Shown here: in pieces, positions 1 through 6,724 of the stretch
Layout: each line of letters begins with the position of its first letter
Position numbering within the stretch: position 1 is the stretch's first letter
NCBI GenBank assembly: GCA_900549295.1
Contig: URNG01000112.1
Span: forward strand, 1 to 10,126
Reading direction: 5' to 3'
DNA length: 10,126 nucleotides
From: an uncultured Rhodocyclaceae bacterium
Lineage (GTDB): Bacteria; Pseudomonadota; Gammaproteobacteria; Burkholderiales; Rhodocyclaceae
The notes under the pieces: generated by a model
The model's input: the letters and a program-made list of their open reading frames with translations, nothing else
Databases searched by the model: none
Told to the model about the DNA's origin: nothing
Position numbers and translations under genes: made by a program

Positions 1-585
1 GGCCGCCAGTTCGGCGTCGCGCATGCGGATGCGCTGGCTCATCCGCAGCACGATCCAGCCGATCAAGCCGGCCGAGACCACGAAAGTCAGCCACATGCCG
101 ACCAGGTGCAGTTGCGTGGCGCGCGCCACGTCGGCAATCGGCAGCGGCAGGTAGAACAGCATCAGCAGGGAATAGGCAGCGATGGCGGCAGTGCCGACGA
201 TGGCCACCTGCACGGCGGGCAGCGCCAGCGCGGCGAAAGCCACCGGCGGCAGCAGCAGCGAAATCAGCGGGTTGGTGGCGCCCCCGCTCAGATAGAGCAT
301 CGCGCTCAGGGTGGCGAGATCGAACAGCAACTGGCTGCACAATTCGCTGGCGCGGGTGCCGTTCTGCGCGCAACCCGCCCGGCGGCTGTCCAGATGCTTG
401 AGCAGTGTGAGGCCGGCGGCGAGGAGCAGCACGCCCAGCAGATAAACCTGTGGCAACTGGATGCCGAGCAGGGCAGGCGCGATCAGAACACAAAGTGCCA
501 GAGCGGCCAGCGTGAAGAAACGCGCGGCGTGCAGCCGGCCAAGATGCAGCGAATATTCCTGCGAGGAGGGCGGAAGGAGGGACAT
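1..585 (-). CDS. RegB/PrrB-type sensor histidine kinase, N-terminal membrane part (truncated by window edge)
   Basis: The visible 195 codons encode the membrane sensor half of a histidine kinase; the dimerisation/phosphoacceptor and ATPase domains lie beyond the left edge. Hydrophobic stretches fall at about residues 23-42, 46-62, 84-100, 105-121, 124-147 and 158-181, fitting the six-helix RegB topology. The sequence YLSGGATNPL (residues 98-107) matches the GGxxNPF heptad, which in RegB/PrrB/ActS binds ubiquinone and ties kinase activity to the redox state of the quinone pool. Here the last residue is Leu instead of Phe. The C-terminal helix runs into RMSQRIRMRDAEL, the usual linker to the kinase core. 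The ATG at 585 is the only plausible start, since no in-frame start lies between it and a stop at 637-639, but no clear Shine-Dalgarno precedes it. A partner regulator (RegA-like) would be expected outside the window. The family is secure; the signal sensed is inferred. Confidence 0.85.
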   Translation of the reverse strand, partial: MSLLPPSSQEYSLHLGRLHAARFFTLAALALCVLIAPALLGIQLPQVYLLGVLLLAAGLTLLKHLDSRRAGCAQNGTRASELCSQLLFDLATLSAMLYLSGGATNPLISLLLPPVAFAALALPAVQVAIVGTAAIAAYSLLMLFYLPLPIADVARATQLHLVGMWLTFVVSAGLIGWIVLRMSQRIRMRDAELAA

Positions 586-689
586 GCGCGGATTATCGGC
601 GATTTGCGGGCGGGCGACAGCGCCTGCAGGGGCGTTTCATGTGCGTTTTCCCTGCGGCAGATTGTCGCGGGCGATTTCACATTGCTGCT

Positions 690-695
690 TATAAT
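690..695 (+). promoter_or_regulatory. Candidate -10 box (TATAAT) for the MASE1-GGDEF-EAL gene
   Basis: A perfect TATAAT lies 28 bases before the proposed GTG start at 724, in the 138-base gap between two divergent genes. Transcription would begin near 702, leaving a leader of about 22 bases. No good -35 is found at 16-18 bases spacing; TTGTCG at 662-667 is too far (22 bases). TG at 686-687 is one base off an extended -10. The remainder of the gap (586-689) shows no other clear signal. Confidence 0.45.
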
Positions 696-723
696 CGGTA
701 ACATTCTTTCTTGTTGTCATTTT

Positions 724-3700
724 GTGCGTATTCCTGTGCGTACCCATCTGCAACTCAACCTGAAACTTGCCCTGGCCTACGCGCTGGCAGGCGTTGTGAT
801 GTTGCAGTTTGCCATTCCGCCCGGTTACGTCACGCCGCTTTTCCCGAGTGCCGGCATTGCCCTGTTTGCCGTCTGGCGCTACGGTCTGCGCAGTCTGCCG
901 GGGGTTTTCGCCGGCGCGCTCGCGGTGCATGCGGCAGCCCTGCTGCGCAGCGATCTGACGGGCGCGCCCTGGTCGCTGGTCCTGGTTGCGGCGGCAGGCT
1001 CCGCCGCGCAGGCGGCGCTGGGGTATTGCCTGGTCAAGATTTTCCTGGGGCGGCGCAATCCGCTGCGTGACGCCAAAAGCGTGCTGCGTTTCGTGTTTCT
1101 CGTGGCACCGCTCGCCACGCTGTTCAACCCGGGCCTGAGCGTGGTGCTGATGGCCTGGAGTGGCATCGTCCAGCCGCAGATCCTGGGCTTTACCGGCGTC
1201 AACTGGTGGGCGGGCGATTTGCTCGGCGTCTTGATCGCTACGCCGTTGTTGCTGGTTTTTCTGGGCCGTCCGGCTGAAGCCTGGCGCAAACGCCGGTTGA
1301 GCGTCGCCTTGCCGCTGGGTTTCGCCCTCCTGATACTGCTGCTGGTTTTTTACACCGCGCGCGGCTGGGAGCACGAGCGCCTGCAGCGCAGCCTGGATCG
1401 CGACGCCCAGGAAATCAGTCACCTGCTGGGCAAGCGGCTGGATACGCAGCTCGACCTGATGCTGGCCCTGGAGCGTCTGGCGAGCGCCCATCCCCATCTG
1501 ACGCAGGAAATCTGGCGGGATTTCACCCTGCCTTTCCTGCAGCGCCATCCCGGTACCCAGAATTTCGGCTGGAGCCCATGGGTCAGGGGCGCCGCGCGGG
1601 CGGATTTCGAAGCGCGGGCACAGGCGGAATCCGGGCGGGCATTTTCGATACTCGGGCGGGATCTGTCCGGCAGGAGAACCTATACGCTGGAGCAGCGGCC
1701 GGAATATCTGCCCATTCTTTACGTCGAGCCACGGCAAAACAATCTGAGCGTATTGGGCCTGGATGTCCTGGTGCATGCCGGGACGGCGTTGGCCGCGCGG
1801 CGCAGCCTCGGCGAGCGGCGCGCCATTGCGACGGCCCCGTTCAATCTGCTGCAGGATGGCGGGGAGCAGCGCAGCATCGTGGTGTATCAGGCCGCGTTCC
1901 GGGAGCAGCCGCTGGGGGTGATTTCCGGCGTGTTTCGCATGGGCGACGCGATCAACGCAGTGTTGTCCGGGCGGCTGCGTCCGGGTTTGCTGCTGTGCCT
2001 GAGCGACCAGGACGAAACGCCGCCGGAGCGTCTCTACGGCCCGTCGGACTGCGCTGCGCCGGGCTGGCAGGCCGCGGCCATCCACTGGCAGGAAAATCTC
2101 GAATTCGCGGGCCGCCACTGGCATTTGCGGGTCGTGGCAACGCCCGCTTACCTGTTTTCACTGGAGGGATGGGGAGCCTGGCTGATTCTGTGGGTGGCGG
2201 TTTTCAGCACCAGTTTGCTGGTGGTGTTCCTGCTGCTGTTGAGCGCGCGGGCGATCAAGGTCGAACACCTGATCGAGGCGCGCACCCGCCAGCTCGCCGC
2301 GGCGGGCCGGCGCATGGCCCAGCAGCAGGAAGAATTGAAGCAGGCGCAGCGCATTGCGCTCATGGGCAGTTGGGAAATGCCGCCGGACAGCGGGCTGTGC
2401 CATTGTTCGCCAGGCCTGTGCGAGTTGATGCAACTGGAGCCGCAGGGAACGGCGGCGCTGCCCTTCGCTGCCTTGCTTGAACGCATTACGGCAGAAGATC
2501 GCGTCGCGCTGGCGCGCGCCTGCGCGCAGCTTTTGCAGTCGCCCGGGCTGATGACGCTGGATGCGCGCCTGGACAGCGAGGGCGTGGCTTCCACCGTGCT
2601 GCATTTTCGTCTGGAAAGCACCGAGGACGGGACGGGCGGCGCGCTGCGTCTGCGCGGCACGGCGCAGGACGTGACGGCGGCGCGGGCGGCCGAGGCGCAC
2701 ATCGCCTTTCTGGCGCATTACGACGTGCTGACCGGCCTGCCCAACCGCAGCCAGTGGAATGAGCGTATCCAGCGTGAATTGCGCAAGGCGTCCCGCGGGT
2801 CGGGCATGCTGGCGGTGCTGTTTCTCGATCTGGATCACTTCAAGAGCATCAACGACACGCTTGGCCATCAGGTCGGCGATCACCTGCTGGCTACCGTGGC
2901 GCGGCGTTTGCGCGAAGGTCTGCGCGAAGCGGATTTCCTGGCGCGGCTGGGGGGCGATGAATTCGTCGTCCTGCTGACCGATCTGGAGCGCAGCGAAGAT
3001 GCCGCGATCGTGGCGCGCAAGCTGATCGAACTCTTGCGCGCGCCGCTCGCCATCGACGATCACGAACTGATGGTGTCCACCAGCATCGGGATCGCCCTTT
3101 ATCCGGCAGACGGCGCCGACGCGAGCAGCCTGCTCAAACATGCCGACATGGCCATGTACAGCGCCAAGAGCCGGGGGCGCAACACCTATTGTCATTTCCG
3201 CGCCGACATGGACGAACTGGCGCTCGAACATCTGATGCTGCGCAATGCGATGCACCGGGCGCTCGGGCGCGACGAATTACGCCTTTATTACCAGCCGCAG
3301 GTGGCCGCCGCCGATGGCCGGCTGCTCGGCTGCGAAGCGCTGGTGCGCTGGCAGCACCCCGAATTGGGCTTGCTGGCGCCCGCCCAGTTCATTCCGCTGG
3401 CTGAAGAAAGCGGCTTGATCGTGCCCTTGGGCAACTGGGTGTTGCGCGCCGCCTGCCGGCAACTGGCGCAGTGGCAGAAAAACGGGGGCGGCCTGACGCT
3501 GGCCGTCAATATTTCGGCCTTGCAGTTTGCCCAGCCCGATTTTGTCGCACAGGTGGCCCAGGCCTTGCGCGAAAGCGGGGCGCAAGCGCACGAGCTGGAG
3601 CTGGAATTGACCGAAAGCGCGCTGATGCAGCCCGACGGTGCCTTGCTCGCGCGCATGCAGGCGCTGGGAAACATGGGCATCCTGCTGGCGCTGGACGATT

Positions 3701-3996
3701 TCGGCACGGGCTATTCCTGCCTGTCCTACCTGAAGCGCTTGCCCATCCGCCGGCTCAAGCTGGATCGCGTTTTCGTCGAGAGCCTGCCGCACGACGCCGA
3801 AGACGCGGCAATCGCCACCGCAACGCTGTCCATGGCCCGCGAACTCGGCATGAGCGTGGTGGCCGAAGGCGTGGAAACCCAGGAACAACAGGATTTTCTG
3901 GCCGAGCGGGGGTGCGAGGTGATGCAGGGCTACCGCTACAGCGCGCCCTTGCCGCTGGAAGATTTCGAACGCTGGCGCGCAGCGCGCGCGGTCTGA
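724..3996 (+). CDS. MASE1-CHASE-PAS-GGDEF-EAL membrane protein (dual c-di-GMP synthase/phosphodiesterase)
   Basis: This inner-membrane signalling protein of about 1090 residues controls cyclic di-GMP. Domain order: MASE1 multi-helix membrane sensor (about 10-217, with the family-like PPGYVTPLFPSAGIAL), periplasmic CHASE domain (about 239-425), a further membrane helix (about 485-509), a coiled-coil linker, a PAS fold (about 543-656), GGDEF (about 665-825) and EAL (about 850-1085). The GGDEF motif is intact (743-747), and an inhibitory RxxD site (READ, 734-737) sits exactly five residues before it, so product inhibition is likely. The EAL domain keeps EALVRW (from 871), NIS, ELTES, DDFGTG (991-996), KLDRVF and AEGVE, so it should hydrolyse c-di-GMP. 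Which activity dominates cannot be read from sequence. The GTG at 724 is chosen because it follows the TATAAT box and directly precedes the MASE1 domain; GTG at 736 is an alternative. Neither has a clear ribosome binding site. In-frame codons upstream are antisense to the kinase gene. Confidence 0.93.
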   Translation: MRIPVRTHLQLNLKLALAYALAGVVMLQFAIPPGYVTPLFPSAGIALFAVWRYGLRSLPGVFAGALAVHAAALLRSDLTGAPWSLVLVAAAGSAAQAALGYCLVKIFLGRRNPLRDAKSVLRFVFLVAPLATLFNPGLSVVLMAWSGIVQPQILGFTGVNWWAGDLLGVLIATPLLLVFLGRPAEAWRKRRLSVALPLGFALLILLLVFYTARGWEHERLQRSLDRDAQEISHLLGKRLDTQLDLMLALERLASAHPHLTQEIWRDFTLPFLQRHPGTQNFGWSPWVRGAARADFEARAQAESGRAFSILGRDLSGRRTYTLEQRPEYLPILYVEPRQNNLSVLGLDVLVHAGTALAARRSLGERRAIATAPFNLLQDGGEQRSIVVYQAAFREQPLGVISGVFRMGDAINAVLSGRLRPGLLLCLSDQDETPPERLYGPSDCAAPGWQAAAIHWQENLEFAGRHWHLRVVATPAYLFSLEGWGAWLILWVAVFSTSLLVVFLLLLSARAIKVEHLIEARTRQLAAAGRRMAQQQEELKQAQRIALMGSWEMPPDSGLCHCSPGLCELMQLEPQGTAALPFAALLERITAEDRVALARACAQLLQSPGLMTLDARLDSEGVASTVLHFRLESTEDGTGGALRLRGTAQDVTAARAAEAHIAFLAHYDVLTGLPNRSQWNERIQRELRKASRGSGMLAVLFLDLDHFKSINDTLGHQVGDHLLATVARRLREGLREADFLARLGGDEFVVLLTDLERSEDAAIVARKLIELLRAPLAIDDHELMVSTSIGIALYPADGADASSLLKHADMAMYSAKSRGRNTYCHFRADMDELALEHLMLRNAMHRALGRDELRLYYQPQVAAADGRLLGCEALVRWQHPELGLLAPAQFIPLAEESGLIVPLGNWVLRAACRQLAQWQKNGGGLTLAVNISALQFAQPDFVAQVAQALRESGAQAHELELELTESALMQPDGALLARMQALGNMGILLALDDFGTGYSCLSYLKRLPIRRLKLDRVFVESLPHDAEDAAIATATLSMARELGMSVVAEGVETQEQQDFLAERGCEVMQGYRYSAPLPLEDFERWRAARAV

Positions 3997-4010
3997 AAAT
4001 CTGCAGCCTG

Positions 4011-4053
4011 AAAAAACAGGGCGGCAGAAGGGTTTTCCTTTTCTGCCGCCCTG
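4011..4053 (-). terminator. Intrinsic terminator for the minus-strand iron locus
   Basis: CAGGGCGGCAGAA (4017-4029) and its exact reverse complement (4041-4053) form a 13-bp GC-rich stem that can extend through G-T pairs and one G-C pair to a 5-base loop (4033-4037). On the minus strand the stem is followed by TTTTTT (complement of 4011-4016), the layout of a Rho-independent terminator. On the plus strand no T run follows. It therefore best serves the iron-binding protein gene ending at 4203, although it also lies 14 bases after the stop of the plus-strand gene and may partly act on that transcript. Confidence 0.85.
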
Positions 4054-4078
4054 TAGGGAAGTTCTGGATAAATCAAAA

Positions 4079-4149
4079 CCGTTCGGGTTGAGCCTGTCGA
4101 AGCCCTTGATGTTGCAGGTGATGCCCTTCGACAAGCTCAGGGTGAACGG
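4079..4149. repeat. Head-to-head pair of REP-like repeats
   Basis: Two 27-base elements face each other. Arm 1 (4079-4105) starts CCGTTCGGGTTGAGCCTG; arm 2 (4123-4149) is its inverted partner, matching at 20 of 27 positions when reverse complemented. The shared core is TGTCGAAG. Arm 2 has a CCCT/AGGG stem and arm 1 a GGG/CCC stem. Repeats of the type CTTCGACAAGCTCAGGGTGAAC are widespread, scattered intergenic palindromes in beta- and gammaproteobacteria, so this pair resembles a BIME (REP doublet), of the kind associated elsewhere with REP-associated tyrosine transposases. It lies in the space between two convergent genes, downstream of both, the usual place for such elements. Bases 4150-4202 hold nothing recognisable. 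Confidence 0.8.
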
Positions 4150-4202
4150 ACTTCCCTGGCCGTTACAGAGCCTGAGAACACGCCCTGGGTGGCGCAGAAT
4201 TT

Positions 4203-5237
4203 TCAGCGGAAACCGCTGCGGTCGAAAATCATCTGCGCCTTGGTCTGGTACATGGCCAGGCTGTTCACCGGCAGGGTGTCGGCCTTGAATTTGCCGAGGC
4301 GGTTCAGGGCGGGATTGTCGATCTTGATCGAAGCGACCACCGGCCATTCGTTGTTGCCGTCGGCAAAGTAGCGCTGGGCTGAATCGGAGGCCAGGTACTC
4401 CAGGAATTTCTGCGCCGCCGCCTTGTTCGGCGCGTGTTTCAGGATGCCGCCGCCGGAAACGTTGATGTGGGTGCCCGTGGTTTTCTGGTTCGGCCAGATC
4501 ACGCCGATCTGCTCGACGGTTTTCTGGTCGGCGGGTTTGTCCGAGCGCATCAGGCGGGCGACGTAGTAGCTGTTGGAGATGGTGACGCCGCATTCGCCGG
4601 TGGCCACGGCGCGGATCTGGTCGGTATCGCCGCCTTTCGGCGTGCGGGCGAAGTTGGCGACCATGCCGCGCGCCAGGGTTTCCGCCTTGGCCTCGCCCTG
4701 ATGGGCGATGATGGAAGCGAGCAGCGAAAGATTGTAGGGGTGGGAACCGGAGCGCGAGCAGAACTGGCCTTTCAGCTTCGGGTCGGCCAGGTCGTCGTAA
4801 TTCTGCACGTCGGCTGGATCGATGCGCGCCTTGTTATAGACGATGACACGGGCGCGCTGGGAAAAAGCGGCCCATTCGTCGGTGCGCAGGTGCGCCGGAA
4901 TGCGCTTTTCCAGCACCGCCGATTGCAGCGGCGCGAACAGGCCCATGTTGCGCGCCTTGGCCAGGCGCGAGGCATCCACCGTCAGCAGCACGTCGGCCGG
5001 GCTGTTGGCGCCTTCGTTGCGGATGCGCTCCAGCAATTCGTCCTCCTTGGCCTCGATGCGCTTGATTTGGATGCCGGTCTGCTTGGTGAAATCGGCGTAC
5101 AGCGCTTCATCCGTCTGGTAATGGCGGGCGGAATAGAGGTTGAGCACGCCTTCTTCGGCCTGGGCCGGCAGGGCGGCGGCCAGGCCAGTGAGTGAAAACG
5201 CGGCGACAAGGGCAAATTGCGAGGGGGCAAATTTCAT
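4203..5237 (-). CDS. Periplasmic Fe(III)-binding protein of an ABC transporter (FbpA/FutA class)
   Basis: The 344-residue protein is the substrate-binding component of a ferric-iron ABC importer and acts in the periplasm. Residues 1-27 are a classical signal peptide ending AQA before EEGVLNLYSARHY. The NLYSARHYQTDE start, the SGSHPYNLSLLAS block (Tyr168) and SNSYYVARL (Tyr224, Tyr225) are hallmarks of the FutA/FbpA family, in which tyrosines coordinate Fe(III); Tyr35 or Tyr40 would supply the N-terminal ligand. Length is normal for the family. The ATG at 5237 is supported by the signal peptide and by GGAG at 5248-5251, ten bases upstream. No permease or ATPase subunit is adjacent: the next gene upstream encodes a DUF2325 protein, and downstream there is only a terminator and a REP pair. 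Its ABC partners must be encoded elsewhere, or it works with the FTR1 permease nearby (speculative). A Fur-like site lies about 145 bases upstream. Confidence 0.93.
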   Translation of the reverse strand: MKFAPSQFALVAAFSLTGLAAALPAQAEEGVLNLYSARHYQTDEALYADFTKQTGIQIKRIEAKEDELLERIRNEGANSPADVLLTVDASRLAKARNMGLFAPLQSAVLEKRIPAHLRTDEWAAFSQRARVIVYNKARIDPADVQNYDDLADPKLKGQFCSRSGSHPYNLSLLASIIAHQGEAKAETLARGMVANFARTPKGGDTDQIRAVATGECGVTISNSYYVARLMRSDKPADQKTVEQIGVIWPNQKTTGTHINVSGGGILKHAPNKAAAQKFLEYLASDSAQRYFADGNNEWPVVASIKIDNPALNRLGKFKADTLPVNSLAMYQTKAQMIFDRSGFR

Positions 5238-5261
5238 GGGTGAACGGCTCCGATAAGTGAC

Positions 5262-5301
5262 AAATGCGGGGATGGATACAGGAATAAATGCGGGGATGAA
5301 T
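5262..5301. repeat. Two direct 16-base repeats in the leader of the iron-binding protein gene
   Basis: AAATGCGGGGATGGAT (5262-5277) and AAATGCGGGGATGAAT (5286-5301) differ at one base and are spaced 24 bases start to start, about two and a half helical turns. They sit 24-64 bases before the start codon, inside the 154-base gap 5238-5391. Purpose unknown; they could be a paired regulator site or simply a small duplication. The remainder of the gap shows a weak hairpin around 5366-5382 and nothing else clear. Confidence 0.6.
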
Positions 5302-5380
5302 GCGTAAAAACGGGGGCAACAAGGGAGAAGCAGGGGAAATCGGCGTGCGCGAAAGGCAGGGTGTGCAGCATGCCAGCCTG

Positions 5381-5399
5381 CAGAATGCGAATCATACTA
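5381..5399 (-). promoter_or_regulatory. Candidate Fur box before the iron-binding protein gene
   Basis: The 19 bases 5381-5399 match the classical Fur consensus at 12 of 19 positions, including the central AATCAT. The site overlaps the stop codon of the DUF2325 gene (5392-5394) and lies about 145 bases before the ATG at 5237. On the minus strand it also contains TATGAT (5396-5391), a possible -10 box, but no convincing -35 stands upstream. It is clearly weaker than the site at 6682-6708 and was scored only by eye. Confidence 0.45.
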
Positions 5400-6648
5400 T
5401 TTCCGCGCAGGCGTTGCTGATGACGCGCTCGAAGCTGGACAGGCCGGCGCTGCGCACGAACAGGCAGGGCTTGCCGGTGCGCTTGCATTGCTCCTTGATC
5501 CGCCAGTAGGCGTTGTGGCTGACGCAGCCTGCTTGGCAGATGACCAGATCGGCGCCGGAGAGCGCGCCATCGATGCGGTGCAGGCTTTCTTCCAGGCCGC
5601 CGTCGTGGTGGATGAAGCGCCCGCCGCAGTGCTCGACCCGCTGGCGGTAAGCGTCCACCGCGCCGGTGCGCCCGCCGACGCAAAGGATGCACTTGCCGGA
5701 TAGCCCCTTGGCCAGATCGGCGTCGGAGGGGGCCGCGCTGTCGTCATCTTCCGGGTGGGCGTAGAGCATGAGCGTTTCCTCGGCCTGTTGCAGGCGCTGG
5801 CTCATGCGCCCGATTTCGGCTTCCAGGCTGCTCGCCCGCGCATTCTGCAGCAGGCTGCGCGCCTCCGCTTCGCTGGCGCGGCGCAGTAATTGCTGGCGGT
5901 CCTTGAGGTCCGGCAATTCCGCGCGCATTTGCGCAATCTGCTGTTGCAGGGCGGCAATCGTGGCGTCGCGCCCGGTCAGCTCGGCGCGCAGGTCGACGAT
6001 GCGCTGGCCGAGCTGCTGGGTGTCGCTGGCGCGTTCGAGGCGTAAAGCCTCGTTTTCCTGACGCGCCTTGTCGAGTTGCTGGCGCAGCGTCTGGTTCTGC
6101 GCCCGCAGATTTTCCAGGGTTTTCATGTCCGCCCGCGCGCCGCTGCCGATCTGATGCTGGATCATGTGGATGTCGGCGTACACCTCGTGATCCAGCGTGC
6201 TGTCGCAGGCCGGATGCGTCCAGGTGGCCCACAGCGCGCCGGGGATGCCGCTGCCCGTGCTCGTGGCCTCCTGCCACAGGGCGCGCAGGCCGGCCGTGTC
6301 GCGCACCGCGGCAAAGCGGCGGATGGTCTGCGGGTAACGCTTTTCCAGTTGTTTTTGCAGTATTTCGGAGAGTTGCGTGCGCGTCTCGCTGTTGCCGACC
6401 GCCGTGGTGTGCAGCACGAAATCGGTCGTGCCGTGCGGAATGTGCATGACTTTTTTCATCAAGGCGCGCAACTCGGCCACGTCGAAGCAGGTGCCGATCA
6501 CCGGGCAGTGGAATTTGTGCGGAATCTCCCACAGCTTGCGGCGGCGGGTGGATTTCGGCGCGCTTCTGTCTGCCGGGCAATCCGCATGTCCGGTGTCGGT
6601 TGTGGAGAGGGCTTTGCCTGCTGCAGTGTGGCGCAGAATTTTTTCCAT
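5392..6648 (-). CDS. DUF2325 protein with Cys/His-rich N-terminal domain and long coiled coil
   Basis: The function of this 418-residue protein is unknown. It has no signal peptide or membrane helix, so it is probably cytoplasmic. Residues 38-170 form a domain rich in Cys and His: HCPVIGTC (47-54), HxPHGTTDF around 69-77, HPAC (145-148) and an HEVYADIHMIQH run (154-165). This could be a metal or haem site (inference). Residues about 175-297 are a charged, Gln/Leu-rich coiled coil. Residues about 318-410 are a DUF2325 domain: KCILCVGGR (319-327), HHDGG (347-351), CQAGCVSHNAYWRIKEQC (371-388) and the KPCLFVRS strand, a Rossmann-like pattern with several cysteines. The ATG at 6648 has AGGA at 6657-6660, eight bases upstream. 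The gene is headed by a strong Fur box and promoter and is followed by the Fe(III)-binding protein gene in the same direction, so iron-repressed expression is likely. Confidence 0.88.
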   Translation of the reverse strand: MEKILRHTAAGKALSTTDTGHADCPADRSAPKSTRRRKLWEIPHKFHCPVIGTCFDVAELRALMKKVMHIPHGTTDFVLHTTAVGNSETRTQLSEILQKQLEKRYPQTIRRFAAVRDTAGLRALWQEATSTGSGIPGALWATWTHPACDSTLDHEVYADIHMIQHQIGSGARADMKTLENLRAQNQTLRQQLDKARQENEALRLERASDTQQLGQRIVDLRAELTGRDATIAALQQQIAQMRAELPDLKDRQQLLRRASEAEARSLLQNARASSLEAEIGRMSQRLQQAEETLMLYAHPEDDDSAAPSDADLAKGLSGKCILCVGGRTGAVDAYRQRVEHCGGRFIHHDGGLEESLHRIDGALSGADLVICQAGCVSHNAYWRIKEQCKRTGKPCLFVRSAGLSSFERVISNACAEIV

Positions 6649-6681
6649 GTTCGGAATCCTGATGAATGACGGCGTGTGTGC

Positions 6682-6708
6682 TTTTAATAAGAACGATTCT
6701 TATTAAAA
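6682..6708 (-). promoter_or_regulatory. Strong Fur box (ferric uptake regulator operator)
   Basis: TTTTAATAAGAA (6682-6693), a 3-base centre CGA (6694-6696) and the exact reverse complement of the first arm (6697-6708) form a 27-bp perfect palindrome. The inner 19 bases have the AATAAGAAnnnTTCTTATT form, close to AATGAGAAnnnTTCTCATT-type Fur boxes known in beta- and gammaproteobacteria. It is AT-rich in a GC-rich neighbourhood and lies 34 bases before the DUF2325 start codon, directly over the proposed promoter -10. Fur-Fe(II) binding here should block transcription of the DUF2325 gene and possibly of the following iron-binding protein gene. Confidence 0.85.
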
Positions 6709-6724
6709 CGAGCCGCGATGTCAA
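6696..6724 (-). promoter_or_regulatory. Sigma-70-type promoter for the DUF2325 gene
   Basis: On the minus strand a perfect -35 TTGACA (6724-6719) is followed after 17 bases by AAGAAT (6701-6696), 4 of 6 matches to TATAAT. The -35 contains the TGA stop codon of the upstream diguanylate cyclase gene. The -10 and the expected transcription start (about 6689) fall inside the Fur palindrome, so repressor and RNA polymerase would compete. Confidence 0.65.

Noticed and set aside
106..723. Upstream in-frame extension of the MASE1-GGDEF-EAL gene on the plus strand
   Set aside because: It gives a Gln/Gly/Arg-rich, low-complexity sequence antisense to the RegB-like kinase, which has clear membrane helices and the GGxxNP motif. 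The MASE1 domain starts just after 724.
637..2124. Long minus-strand open frame opposite the MASE1/CHASE region
   Set aside because: Its Gln/Arg/His-rich product has no family features and is the mirror of a high-GC coding region with recognisable domains.
4088..4288. Small plus-strand open frame over the REP pair (and the FTLSLSKG-type peptide on the minus strand)
   Set aside because: These peptides are known spurious translations of this REP family and have no start signals.
4434..5195. Plus-strand open frame opposite the iron-binding protein gene
   Set aside because: It is antisense to a gene with a signal peptide and conserved iron-ligand tyrosines and shows no recognised domain.
5262..5301. 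CRISPR array
   Set aside because: There are only two short imperfect copies with an 8-base spacer and no cas genes.
6682..6708. Palindrome as an intrinsic terminator for the cyclase operon
   Set aside because: The stem is almost wholly A/T with a 3-base loop, and the match to Fur boxes together with an overlapping promoter explains it better.
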